36,810 nt of DNA from CAZPYT01 sp964590955 (GCA_964590955.1 CAZPYT010000009.1:1-36810), one strand, 5' to 3'; positions 17,745 through 26,313 are shown, numbered from the stretch's first letter. The notes: generated by a model not told the origin, from the sequence alone. Numbers and translations are program-made.

Positions 17745-18921
17745 TGGCTTTTTCAACGAGCAAACTATATAACTCATGCATTTTTTTGGCCGTATTTTCC
17801 CATGTTTCTTCTTTTGCACCTTCAGAATTTTTTTGAGACATTTTTTGTATTAAATCAGAATTTTTCGGGTTCAGAATAAAATTTATTTTTTCTGCTACTT
17901 GTTTGTAATTTTTTGTTTCAGCTAAAAACCCATTTTCATTGTTTTTTATTAAATAGGTGAGTGCGGTATTATCAGCAGCCACAACCGGGGTGCCTTGGCT
18001 GAGCGCCTCATGCACTACATTACAGAAGCTTTCCCAAATTGCCATATGCACCATTATTTTTGCGTGTTTGATTATGTAGAATTTATCTAATCCTCTAAAT
18101 ATACCTGCAAATATCAATCTTTTTTCAACACCGAGTTCTTTTGCCAGTTTAATCAAGTAGTTTTTATACTCTTGATCTGCTTCTGGCCCAACAATAACGT
18201 AGTTTATATCTTGCGGAATTTCTTTAAGTGCCTTAATTACCGTTTCATAATTTTTAATTGGATATATCCGTCCTATTTGTAGTAAGTACTTGCCCCAAGA
18301 CTTTACTTTCTCCTTGACTTCATTACCGGTATGTTTTTCCAAATCAGCAAATGCTTCATGCTCAACACCATTAACAATAACACTTATTAACTTTTTATTT
18401 ATTCCTTTATTAATCATTTCAGCTTTTTCCCAGTCTGAAACGGCGCGCACTGCATTTGCAGCCAAATTTATAAAAAGCGTGCCTAAAGTGTATGAATAAA
18501 TTCTTTTTACTAAAGCTTCAGCTTTTGAGAACACTCTCCATTCAGGGTTAAAACCTCCATGTGGCGTTATTACAAGGGCGTATTTTTTTTGTCCTGTAAT
18601 TTTTTGCCAGAAAACTTTTAGCAAAATTAAAAAGTGAGGAAGTATGTCAAAATTGTGTATGCAGATAAGATTGGCATTTTTGTAGTCCGGTTTAGGAATA
18701 AAACATGGCCATTTGAGAGGATATCTCACAACTTTCAAGCCTCTTATTTCATCATATCGCGGAAGTCTTTCTTTTTTTGTGTAGTCATAGTCTGTCGTAT
18801 GTATGGTAATATCCCAGCCCTTTTTAGCCAGTACAGTATAAGTTTCCATGATATTCACTTCTATCCCTGCAGCTACAGGGTAAAAATATTTTACAATTAC
18901 GTCGAGTTTATTTTTTGCCAT
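17725..18921 (-). CDS. Family 4 (GT-B) glycosyltransferase
   Basis: 398 residues, normal for GT4. The N-terminal Rossmann half opens with VIVKYFYPVAAGIEVNI; the C-terminal half has LLQIGRIYPIKNYE (213-226) and the nucleotide-sugar binding E-x7-E motif E297...E305 within IWESFCNVVHEALSQGTPVVA. Retaining transfer of a nucleotide-activated sugar to a lipid-linked acceptor is expected. It overlaps the methyltransferase by 14 bp and the acetyltransferase by 20 bp. Confidence 0.9.
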   Translation of the reverse strand: MAKNKLDVIVKYFYPVAAGIEVNIMETYTVLAKKGWDITIHTTDYDYTKKERLPRYDEIRGLKVVRYPLKWPCFIPKPDYKNANLICIHNFDILPHFLILLKVFWQKITGQKKYALVITPHGGFNPEWRVFSKAEALVKRIYSYTLGTLFINLAANAVRAVSDWEKAEMINKGINKKLISVIVNGVEHEAFADLEKHTGNEVKEKVKSWGKYLLQIGRIYPIKNYETVIKALKEIPQDINYVIVGPEADQEYKNYLIKLAKELGVEKRLIFAGIFRGLDKFYIIKHAKIMVHMAIWESFCNVVHEALSQGTPVVAADNTALTYLIKNNENGFLAETKNYKQVAEKINFILNPKNSDLIQKMSQKNSEGAKEETWENTAKKMHELYSLLVEKANEKINI

Positions 18922-19612
18922 TTTTTACCGCCTTTATTGCAACTATGCATGGAAATTTTGGATCGTTATACTCGAGTTCTTTTTGCGTTAAATCTTCCTG
19001 AGACATACCTACCCAAAAGCACTGGCCTGTTTTTACATTTCCATAAGACTCTATTTCTACGTTTTTCTCACCAAAGGCTTTGTTAAATAGATATCGTGCC
19101 CCGTTTGGTGTAAATCTCCAGTAATTTGATTTTGTGTCATAGGTGGGGGATAAACACGCTGATGTGGCTAATAAAATTCCTCCGGGTTTTAGAATTCTGT
19201 GGCATTCAAGTACTGCTGCGTTAACCTCATCTATAAGACCTAAAACATGTGTTAATAGAATACAATCATACGTATTGCTTTTTATTACTTTTTTTAAATC
19301 TCTCAAGTCTCCGTGAATATTTGCTTTTTTGTTGTTTGAATCAATATCCAATACGTCTGATGACTTTACTTTATTATTGCTGAACCTGTTTGTGTATGTG
19401 TTGTCGGTTATTTCAAGGCATTTACCTTTTATATAGGGTTCATTTTTTTGAAGGAATTTTTCAATCCAATAGCGGTCTATCGGCGTGCCTCTGTCATACC
19501 CGAATTTACTGCTAATAGGTGCAAGCCAATACTTATTTGCAGGAAATATTTTTCGCATGGCCTGTGCCCTTAACATTCTAACTATTTCTGCTGTCCTATT
19601 AATAATTTTCAT
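18908..19612 (-). CDS. SAM-dependent methyltransferase (class I, Methyltransf_11-like)
   Basis: 234 residues. The core has KCLEITDNTYT (64-74) at motif I, where the usual Gly-rich loop is degenerate; DVLDIDSNN at motif II; YDCILLTHVLGLID (115-128) at motif IV; and ILKPGGILLATSAC, the standard post-motif. Methyltransferases of this shape commonly sit in polysaccharide clusters and cap or modify sugars. It starts 8 nt after the fusion gene and overlaps the next GT4 by 14 bp. The loss of motif I glycines leaves catalytic activity uncertain. Confidence 0.78.
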   Translation of the reverse strand: MKIINRTAEIVRMLRAQAMRKIFPANKYWLAPISSKFGYDRGTPIDRYWIEKFLQKNEPYIKGKCLEITDNTYTNRFSNNKVKSSDVLDIDSNNKKANIHGDLRDLKKVIKSNTYDCILLTHVLGLIDEVNAAVLECHRILKPGGILLATSACLSPTYDTKSNYWRFTPNGARYLFNKAFGEKNVEIESYGNVKTGQCFWVGMSQEDLTQKELEYNDPKFPCIVAIKAVKNGKK

Positions 19613-19620
19613 GGCTTTAT

Positions 19621-22600
19621 TTACCTCCCTTTAAGGACAAGAGAATAATTATAGTTTAAATCTTTTTCTGAATTTCTTGTAATAACATTCATGAATCTTT
19701 GTGCGCTGCTATCCCAAGTGTGATTTTCGGCCCATTTAATTCCCTCGTTTTCAAAGCTTTTTCTTAGTTTATCGTCTTTTAGTACTCCAACTATGGCTTT
19801 TGCAAATTCATCAATATTACATTTTTCAACCAGTAGACCTGTTGTCGGGTTTTTAACTGAATCTCTCAATCCCGGTACATCTGATGCTATCACAGCTGTT
19901 CCGCTGGCACTTGCTTCAACTGCAGTAATTCCCCAGCCTTCCATTGTTGATGGGTAAACGAAGACCCAAGACTTACTTAAAAGGGTTACTTTTTGCTCCT
20001 CACTTACACGTCCCAAGAAATTAACTTTTTCCATTAAGCCCATATGCTTTGTCATTATTTCAAGCTGTTTTTGCGCTTCGCCGAACCCTGCAAGAATTAA
20101 TTTTGCAGAAGGTATGTGTATCAAAACTTTTTCAAATGCTTTGATTAGCGTATCAAGCGATTTGTAATACTTTATTCTTCCTAAGTATAAAATTGTTGGA
20201 AGTTCGCTCTTCTTGGCCTTTTTAAACTTATTCTTTTCAATCCCCGGATTTACCACATCAATCTCGCCTTTAAATCCAAGTTTATATAAATCGCCTTTTG
20301 TTGAGTCTGAAACTGCTACAATTTTAGAATTTCTGTATATTGTAGGCATTAGTAATGTTTCCAGCTGCTTTGCAATATAAGCAAACGGAAGTAAATATTT
20401 TGGAAGTTTTACCTCATTAAGAATTACGTCTTTGTGTACGTGATGAACTAATAAAATCACCGGTTTTTTAACAAATAATGGCGAAAAAAATGGAATTCCA
20501 TTTTCTGAATCAACCACGACATCATAATATTTTTTTAGCTTGACAGCATAATAAATCACTGCCCAGAAATAAACTGTGAAAAATCCGCCTCTTCTGATAA
20601 TTTTTACGCCGTCTATTATTTCGTTTTTTGGATTTTTCCGGTCATTTCCACAAAAGACTGCAACCTTGTGGCCTTGTTCCACCCATCTTTTTGCGATTTC
20701 GTGAACATATACTTCGGCACCGCCTGACCAAACATGTCGTGTATCTCTCCAATTAAAAATAAGTATTCTTTTTTTGCTAGGTATGGGCTCAAATTCATCA
20801 GATTCACTTATTAAATCTTTCACTAAACGGGTTAGTTGCGGATAGAAAAAGTGCATCAGGCTGAGGGTAATTAACTGTAGAAGCGCTAATCCTGCAATTA
20901 TATTTACAAAAGATGCAATGGTATGATGTGAGATAGAAATTAACCCAACTTCAAAAGCTGCAAATATTAATGGAATTACCGCAAATACGTAATGTTTTTT
21001 GACCTGATGATAGGAAACCACGGTTGTGGCAATGCTGAATATAAGCATAGATAGTGCATATAAGGGTAAATACGTTACTGTGGCCACAGCGTTTTTGCCA
21101 AATAGTATAGGAACAGTATAGAATCCGAACATACCTATTCCTAAAAAGCCGAAGAATGCGAAAAGCGAGCTGCCTGCCAAAAGCTTATAAAATACAGCGG
21201 CAGTTTGGGCTTTTTTACCTTCTTCTTTACTTATTATAGGGATAACAAATTGTCCGAATAGATTACCCAAAAAGTACACCATCTTGCCCGCAAGTGACAG
21301 AAGTGCATACAAGCCTGCGGTTTCAGGTGCAAGATAATGCTTGGCTAAGATGACATCCGCGCTTAAAAATACTACTGATGATATTTTAGTGAAAATCGAA
21401 GATATGTAGAATCCTCCGGGAAAACTAATGTCCGGATCTTCTTTTGTGAACTCACTTTTTATTCTACTAACTGTGTACGATTCAAACAAAAACGTAAGAA
21501 ATATTGACGCAGGTATCACCGCATATACAAGATTTGCATAACCGGTTTCGACTGCAATTATTGCCAAAATTACTTTCGAAAAGGATTCTACTAATATACT
21601 AAGTCCCAGAATATTGAATTTATGCGCTCCGGATAAAAACCCTGAATTTACTGATCCGACAAATGTTATCATCCAGTACGGAGTAAATAGAAAAAACGGA
21701 GCATAATCGCTCTCATTAAAAAAGTCAGCCATAAAAGGGATAGCAAAAAGCCATATAGACGTTGTAGCTAGTGAGAAAAGCCAGGTATATCTTCTTATAT
21801 ATAAATAGAAGTCTTTATTAATATTTTTCAATTTGCCGAAAACATAAGCAGTCTTGTAAGCCGTTGTTTTACCAAGTGAATTTGAAAAGACAGCTGCAAT
21901 TGTAAATATATTGCTGATAAGAGACACGGTTCCAAATTGGCTTAGATTAACTTCTCGGCCCAAATAGGCGTTGTATATAAAATTTGCTAAATTTGCAACA
22001 AACGTAGATAGTATTAGAATTCCGCCATTCTTTACAGTCTGCGATTTGAAGGCAGGTACATATTCTGCCAACGTATCCGCATATTTGTTATATGTTGCCT
22101 TTGTGTTAAAAGCCCAATTCCAAGAAGGCCTTTCTATGATCTGTTTTGGTGTGCTCTGTGACGCTGCCTTATCAAGACCATGATGGGTCTTTTCCCAGTA
22201 ATATGGTTTTACGATCAATTGATAAAACGCTTTTACTGCCGCGACGCTCATTAAAATCCAGTAAAAAGGGACAATAAAAACGAATTTAATAGTTCCCCAC
22301 TTTTCTTTTTTTGCAAGTCCGATCATATAGTTGTACAGATAGAGGAAATTCCCAAAAATGAGTGAAAATACAGCCATGTAAAAAACTATACTGGGGTATA
22401 ACGCTTCAATAGTAGTGCCAACATAGTTGTAGAAAACAAAATATGAAATAGTGGTTAGCCAAAGAATCGGATTAATTAAGATGAATGAAATTCGTAAACC
22501 AATTATTAACTGGAATATTAATGAGTGCCCTCTGTGCTCCTTTACGAATTTTATTGGATCGCGCATGTGTACCAAATACGTTTGAAAATACCCTTTTATC

Positions 22601-24336
22601 CATCTCGATCTTTGTCTGATCCAGTTGTTTAATTGACTGTTGGCTTCCTCATATGTTGTTGAATCGATAATTGATGTTTTGTAACCCTTTTTGAAAATTC
22701 TCACGCCTAAATCACAGTCTTCGGTGACGTTAAACGGATCCCATCCTCCAAGTTCTACTAATCTTTTAGTTTTAAAATGATTGCTGGTGCCTCCCAGTGG
22801 AATAATGGTGTCGATTGACTGTAACCCGGGTAGAATAACGTCAAACCACAGTGAATATTCAGCTGTAAAAAGTTTTGTGAGTAAATTTTGTTCTGTATTG
22901 TAATAATTTAGCTTTGCTTGTATGCAGACAATGTGATCATCTAATTTTTGATATGCCAAATAAGCTTTTTTTAATTGGTCGGTATCAGGTTTATCCTCTG
23001 CATCATAAATAACTAAATAATCGCCTTTTGCATTATGTAATCCATAGTTGCATGCTTTTGGTTTTGTTTTTGGGTATGAGTGAGGAACGATCTTTGTTCT
23101 CACATATTTTGGTAATTTTAACTTTTCGGCGGTTTCTATGGTTTTAACATCGTCTTCTTCTAAAAGCAGAATTACATCAAGCTTATTTTTTGGCCAATCA
23201 AGCTTACTGATATTTTCAACAAATTGCCCTATTACTTCTGATTCTTTGTATAAGGGACACAGTATAGTATAAGTTGGTAAATTCTTGTCATTAACTGAAT
23301 CGACCTCTTCTTTAGTAAAAGCAATTTCAGGGGGAAAATGAAGACTTTTCAAGGTTAAGTAGAGTGTAAACAAAACATCTGCAAAATATATTGCGCTTAA
23401 AATTGCAATGATACTAACACCGGTTTTCAGCGGACTTGTAACAAAACTTAATAATATGAATAGTAAAAGTAATGCAATAAAGATTTTTTGTGTTTTTTTA
23501 AATGTGACTATAGTAGTAAGATCGTGATGTAGGTTAGTATGAGTGGTATATTTTTTTCCTCTATAGCTTAATGATTTGCCTATGTGATTTGTTGGCTCTA
23601 TTTGAGAATTATTGTGATAGTAAATTTTTTTCTCCTTAATCTTTAGCTTGAGTGCGTCTTTTATTATATTGTAAGCAGTTTTTATAAAACTGACTTTAGA
23701 TTCACCTTCATCTCTCACCTTAAAATCTATTTTTATTTCACCTAAAGTATATCCAAGCTCTTTTGCCGTTACGAGAAGTGTAATATCGAAACTCCAAGCA
23801 CCTATGGCGGCTCTATCAATATGCGCAAAAATATCGGATCTAAAAATTTTTAAGCCTGATTGAGTATCGGTGTTAAGTCCCATTAATAATTTACCGACGA
23901 TTTTTCTGGACAATTGTGATCCGATACTTCGTATTCGCGACCCATGGTATGAATTTCTAGCTGCAACTACTACGCCATGATTATTTTTCTCAGCCAATTC
24001 CAGCATTTCTGTGAGTTTTTCAGGAGGATATTGTAAGTCCGCATCGATAAAGGCAAAATATTCTGCGTCAGATTTTTCGAATCCTTCAATTAATGAATAC
24101 CCTTTCCCCGGGGTTCCCTCTTTTTCATAAACTCTAAGCTGATATTGTTTTTCTAAATTTTTGGCAACTTCTAGAGTATTGTCGGTCGATTTATCTACGA
24201 TTGTAATTATTTCAAAATCAATATCCTTTTTTGACAAGCTTGCGGTTATCCTCTCAATGAGAGCCGGTAAGTTTGTTTCTTCATTTCTGGCCGGAATCAC
24301 GACCGCCAATTTTTTCATAACAATGTCTTTCGTCAT
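19621..24336 (-). CDS. Four-part fusion: GT2 + processive GT2 synthase + Wzx-like flippase + GT4
   Basis: A single uninterrupted 1571-residue frame. Residues 8-235: GT2 of the dolichol-phosphate-mannose synthase type (VVIPARNEETN, DxD as D98-A-D100, QSGLKIFR). Residues 285-335: two membrane helices. Residues 354-600: second GT2 of the cellulose synthase type, with DAED (445-448), TED (538-540) and QRSRW (575-579), the hallmark of processive beta-glycosyltransferases, followed by membrane helices to about 712. Residues 770-1170: polytopic domain resembling Wzx/MATE flippases (NGGILILSTFVANLANF...). Residues 1188-1550: GT4 with the WSGGAE loop and E-x7-E (E1466, E1474). These four activities are normally separate proteins. 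As first gene of the operon it would link donor synthesis, polymerisation and translocation. Start: ATG 24336, though M7 (MKKLAVVIPARN) is equally credible. No Shine-Dalgarno is obvious. Confidence 0.88.
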   Translation of the reverse strand: MTKDIVMKKLAVVIPARNEETNLPALIERITASLSKKDIDFEIITIVDKSTDNTLEVAKNLEKQYQLRVYEKEGTPGKGYSLIEGFEKSDAEYFAFIDADLQYPPEKLTEMLELAEKNNHGVVVAARNSYHGSRIRSIGSQLSRKIVGKLLMGLNTDTQSGLKIFRSDIFAHIDRAAIGAWSFDITLLVTAKELGYTLGEIKIDFKVRDEGESKVSFIKTAYNIIKDALKLKIKEKKIYYHNNSQIEPTNHIGKSLSYRGKKYTTHTNLHHDLTTIVTFKKTQKIFIALLLLFILLSFVTSPLKTGVSIIAILSAIYFADVLFTLYLTLKSLHFPPEIAFTKEEVDSVNDKNLPTYTILCPLYKESEVIGQFVENISKLDWPKNKLDVILLLEEDDVKTIETAEKLKLPKYVRTKIVPHSYPKTKPKACNYGLHNAKGDYLVIYDAEDKPDTDQLKKAYLAYQKLDDHIVCIQAKLNYYNTEQNLLTKLFTAEYSLWFDVILPGLQSIDTIIPLGGTSNHFKTKRLVELGGWDPFNVTEDCDLGVRIFKKGYKTSIIDSTTYEEANSQLNNWIRQRSRWIKGYFQTYLVHMRDPIKFVKEHRGHSLIFQLIIGLRISFILINPILWLTTISYFVFYNYVGTTIEALYPSIVFYMAVFSLIFGNFLYLYNYMIGLAKKEKWGTIKFVFIVPFYWILMSVAAVKAFYQLIVKPYYWEKTHHGLDKAASQSTPKQIIERPSWNWAFNTKATYNKYADTLAEYVPAFKSQTVKNGGILILSTFVANLANFIYNAYLGREVNLSQFGTVSLISNIFTIAAVFSNSLGKTTAYKTAYVFGKLKNINKDFYLYIRRYTWLFSLATTSIWLFAIPFMADFFNESDYAPFFLFTPYWMITFVGSVNSGFLSGAHKFNILGLSILVESFSKVILAIIAVETGYANLVYAVIPASIFLTFLFESYTVSRIKSEFTKEDPDISFPGGFYISSIFTKISSVVFLSADVILAKHYLAPETAGLYALLSLAGKMVYFLGNLFGQFVIPIISKEEGKKAQTAAVFYKLLAGSSLFAFFGFLGIGMFGFYTVPILFGKNAVATVTYLPLYALSMLIFSIATTVVSYHQVKKHYVFAVIPLIFAAFEVGLISISHHTIASFVNIIAGLALLQLITLSLMHFFYPQLTRLVKDLISESDEFEPIPSKKRILIFNWRDTRHVWSGGAEVYVHEIAKRWVEQGHKVAVFCGNDRKNPKNEIIDGVKIIRRGGFFTVYFWAVIYYAVKLKKYYDVVVDSENGIPFFSPLFVKKPVILLVHHVHKDVILNEVKLPKYLLPFAYIAKQLETLLMPTIYRNSKIVAVSDSTKGDLYKLGFKGEIDVVNPGIEKNKFKKAKKSELPTILYLGRIKYYKSLDTLIKAFEKVLIHIPSAKLILAGFGEAQKQLEIMTKHMGLMEKVNFLGRVSEEQKVTLLSKSWVFVYPSTMEGWGITAVEASASGTAVIASDVPGLRDSVKNPTTGLLVEKCNIDEFAKAIVGVLKDDKLRKSFENEGIKWAENHTWDSSAQRFMNVITRNSEKDLNYNYSLVLKGR

Positions 24337-24340
24337 TTAT

Positions 24341-24363
24341 AAAAAATAATCCCCTTTGAGGGG
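24341..24363 (-). terminator. Terminator-like hairpin in the glycan-operon leader (possible attenuator)
   Basis: On the minus strand CCCCT-CAA-AGGGG (24351-24363) is followed at once by ATTATTTTTT (24350-24341). The start codon follows 4 nt later. It lies inside the predicted 5' leader, so it may attenuate the operon rather than end an upstream gene. The stem is only five pairs. Confidence 0.5.
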
Positions 24364-24387
24364 CTACTTTTCTGACAAAGCTAGAGG

Positions 24388-24416
24388 ATTATATATCAAA
24401 ATAGGTCTATATGCAA
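24388..24416 (-). promoter_or_regulatory. Promoter of the ten-gene glycan operon
   Basis: Minus strand TTGCAT (24411-24416), 17-bp spacer, perfect TATAAT (24388-24393). Start near 24381, leader about 45 nt. The -35 abuts the candidate -35 of the divergent promoter for 24544-25014. Confidence 0.75.
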
Positions 24417-24447
24417 TTTTCATAAGCCCTATAGATGTTGCTATAAT
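24417..24447 (+). promoter_or_regulatory. Divergent promoter for the small exported protein gene
   Basis: Extended -10 TGCTATAAT (24439-24447), with TTTTCA/TTTCAT at 24417-24423 as a weak -35 at 18-19 bp. Start near 24454. A second extended -10, TGCTAGAAT at 24496-24504, may give a shorter transcript. Confidence 0.55.
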
Positions 24448-24460
24448 GTTTGTTTTTAAA

Positions 24461-24478
24461 ATGTTACCTAGGGAACAT
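24461..24478. promoter_or_regulatory. 18-bp near-palindrome, candidate operator
   Basis: ATGTTACCTAGGGAACAT is palindromic at eight of nine pairs around CCTAGG. It covers about +8 to +25 of the upstream + promoter, a position where a bound repressor would block transcription. It could also fold as an RNA hairpin. Confidence 0.45.
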
Positions 24479-24543
24479 CTTTACATATAGCCATGTGCTA
24501 GAATCTTGACAATTGATCTTAATCCCAAATCTGGAGGTGTGTT

Positions 24544-25014
24544 ATGAAAACAAGAAATACTGCTTTTGGTCTTCTTATACTGGCAGTCGTACTCGCCGTT
24601 ATAGGAATTGGTGTGGATCAGAATAACCAGCCGCAAGCAAAGTTGGTTCCCTTGAGTGAATTTCCTTGGAAAAACTATCCGGCTTTCATTTTGCCAAATA
24701 GTGGATTTAGTATGACCCTTGAGCTCGGTGTATCAACTGTAGAACAATGGGATCAAGGATACCAAAAAATCCTATTGGTTGAAAAGCAAAGATCTCCTGA
24801 CGGAAACTACGTTCCCGGAGACGGTGCATATTTGTTTGTTAAAAAGGATGGTTTTGGTGCTGAGCCACTTTATACCTTTATTCCATTTGATGAATGTATT
24901 TCACTGATGGAAGTGTTGGGCTTAACAAATTACCCTGCACCGTTCATTTGGCATTTACAGTACGAAGAAGAAACCGGTGACTACAGACTACGCGCGACTC
25001 GTTGCGACCAGTAA
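24544..25014 (+). CDS. Small exported protein of unknown function
   Basis: 156 residues, preceded by a strong GGAGGTG Shine-Dalgarno 6 nt before the ATG. Residues 5-24 form a hydrophobic signal or anchor (AFGLLILAVVLAVIGIGV). The rest is a compact acidic/aromatic domain (FPWKNYPAF, WDQGYQKILLVEKQRSPDG, GAYLFVKKDGFG, FIPFDECISLMEVLGL) with two cysteines (C119 region and C154), possibly a disulfide. I recognise no family. It is a stand-alone unit with its own promoter and terminator, divergent from the glycan operon and sharing its control region. G+C of a sampled line is 45 percent, above the operon genes. Confidence 0.85.
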   Translation: MKTRNTAFGLLILAVVLAVIGIGVDQNNQPQAKLVPLSEFPWKNYPAFILPNSGFSMTLELGVSTVEQWDQGYQKILLVEKQRSPDGNYVPGDGAYLFVKKDGFGAEPLYTFIPFDECISLMEVLGLTNYPAPFIWHLQYEEETGDYRLRATRCDQ

Positions 25015-25021
25015 TTCATAC

Positions 25022-25069
25022 GCACGTCCTTAGCAAGATATTTTCTCTTCAAGGGCGTGCTTCTTTTTA
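25022..25069 (+). terminator. Intrinsic terminator after the small exported protein gene
   Basis: Ten-pair stem GCACGTCCTT/AAGGGCGTGC (one G-U) with a 19-nt loop, followed by TTCTTTTTAT. Confidence 0.8.
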
Positions 25070-25098
25070 TTACTAAACTATTCTAAAGAATTATCTAC

Positions 25099-25755
25099 CT
25101 ACATTGGCAACAAGCTAATTTTTTCAGGATAATCCACATCTATAAAGCCATATGTAATATAATTAGCAATTTTTACTCCGTTTTTCAGCATTTGTTCAAA
25201 AACTTTAGGTAATGCATTATCACTTACTAAATAACCGATTTTTTCTGTATCCATAATCGCAAATAACCCGCATGTATAATAATCGCCTTTAATTGTCGAC
25301 ATTTCGGTGATTCTACTGCCAAAAATATCTGCTCGTAAATCTCCTACTTTTTCTTTTGATAGAGCTAAACAGGCAGCAAATTCGTGTTTTTTTGTGTCCG
25401 AATATTTAACAAATTCAGTTAACTGCGGTGCGGGGACATAAATGTCGCCGAAAATAAAAAGTACAGGTTCTGTATCTTTGTATTCGAGTACGTACTGGCT
25501 TGTATCCTCAAGTGTCTCTTTTCTGAGTGTTATTGGGGTTTTAATGGTGTGTTCGATTGTTTTAATGTAATGCTCTATTTTGTCGTTAGTTCCCATGTAA
25601 ACTCTAATTTCTGATATTTCAACGATATCCAGCTGTCTTATTATATTAAGTATAATTGTGTCATTTGTTCTTACGGGAATTAGTGATTTTGGTCTTACAT
25701 CTGCCGAAAAGCCAATTCTTGTTTGCTTTCCTGCGGCTAAGATGATGGCTTTCAT
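25099..25755 (-). CDS. Sugar-phosphate-type nucleotidyltransferase (GT-A fold)
   Basis: 218 residues. The N-terminus MKAIILAAGKQTRIG is the nucleotide-binding start of sugar-1-phosphate nucleotidyl- and cytidylyltransferases; the usual G-x-G-T-R is changed to GKQTR. RPKSLIPV (21-28) carries the catalytic-lysine motif and FIFGDIYV the metal-binding Asp. It is shorter than RmlA-type enzymes (about 290 residues), closer to MobA- or choline-phosphate cytidylyltransferase-like proteins. It would activate a sugar or alcohol phosphate with NTP. Overlap by ATGA with the Mrr-like gene shows co-translation, but functional linkage is unclear. It may supply a donor for the nearby glycan operon. Confidence 0.78.
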   Translation of the reverse strand: MKAIILAAGKQTRIGFSADVRPKSLIPVRTNDTIILNIIRQLDIVEISEIRVYMGTNDKIEHYIKTIEHTIKTPITLRKETLEDTSQYVLEYKDTEPVLFIFGDIYVPAPQLTEFVKYSDTKKHEFAACLALSKEKVGDLRADIFGSRITEMSTIKGDYYTCGLFAIMDTEKIGYLVSDNALPKVFEQMLKNGVKIANYITYGFIDVDYPEKISLLPM

Positions 25756-26288
25756 TTTTCCATTATACTCTTTCTGCCGGTGATTAGTTTGATTAGCGAA
25801 TCTCGATCGATAAGTTCTACACTATTGTCTTTTGCCAGTACCTTTGCGTTTTCTGTAAAGTAATTGCTCGAAATTACCATAGCGTTTTGTGCTTTGTAAT
25901 GAGCTTTAGAGGCAGTGACCTCTTGTATTGCATCTACACCGATTTTATTATTCCATCTTTTCACTTGTACTGTGGTTAGTATTTTATCTTTGGAAATTAG
26001 CAAATCTGCGCCATAATCACCGATTTTACCAATTCTGAAAACTTTATAACCATGATCTCGTAAAAGGTGCTCTACAAAAATTTCAAATTCTTTACCTGTC
26101 ATTTTATCCACTTCAAAAATACCTGCTGCTTTTAGCCTTTTGATGAGTAGAGCATACTTTATTGATTTAAAAACTATTATCCCAAAAATTAACACCCAAA
26201 AATACCACATTTGTGTAAATAGAAGTCTAACTATTGTTAGTAAGATTTGTTCTGTAAAATTGTAATTCACTATATATATGATGCTCAA
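25752..26288 (-). CDS. Membrane-anchored Mrr-like restriction endonuclease-fold protein
   Basis: 178 residues if started at TTG 26288; an inner ATG (M27, MWYFWVLIF) is possible. Residues 12-48 hold one or two hydrophobic segments. Residues 63-170 are a PD-(D/E)xK domain of the Mrr-catalytic type: MTGKEFEIFVEHLLRDHGY, GADLLISKD with D95, and QVKRW with Q108 and K110. Soluble Mrr cuts modified DNA. Small membrane-tethered relatives are widespread and uncharacterised, and might act on DNA entering the cell. The nucleotidyltransferase follows with a 4-bp overlap. Confidence 0.8.
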   Translation of the reverse strand: MSIIYIVNYNFTEQILLTIVRLLFTQMWYFWVLIFGIIVFKSIKYALLIKRLKAAGIFEVDKMTGKEFEIFVEHLLRDHGYKVFRIGKIGDYGADLLISKDKILTTVQVKRWNNKIGVDAIQEVTASKAHYKAQNAMVISSNYFTENAKVLAKDNSVELIDRDSLIKLITGRKSIMEK

Positions 26289-26313
26289 TTATTGTTGTGA
26301 GAGCAATGATTAT

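Noticed and set aside
24506..24511. Consensus TTGACA before the small exported gene
   Set aside because: There is no -10-like hexamer 16-18 bp downstream; the spot is occupied by the Shine-Dalgarno.
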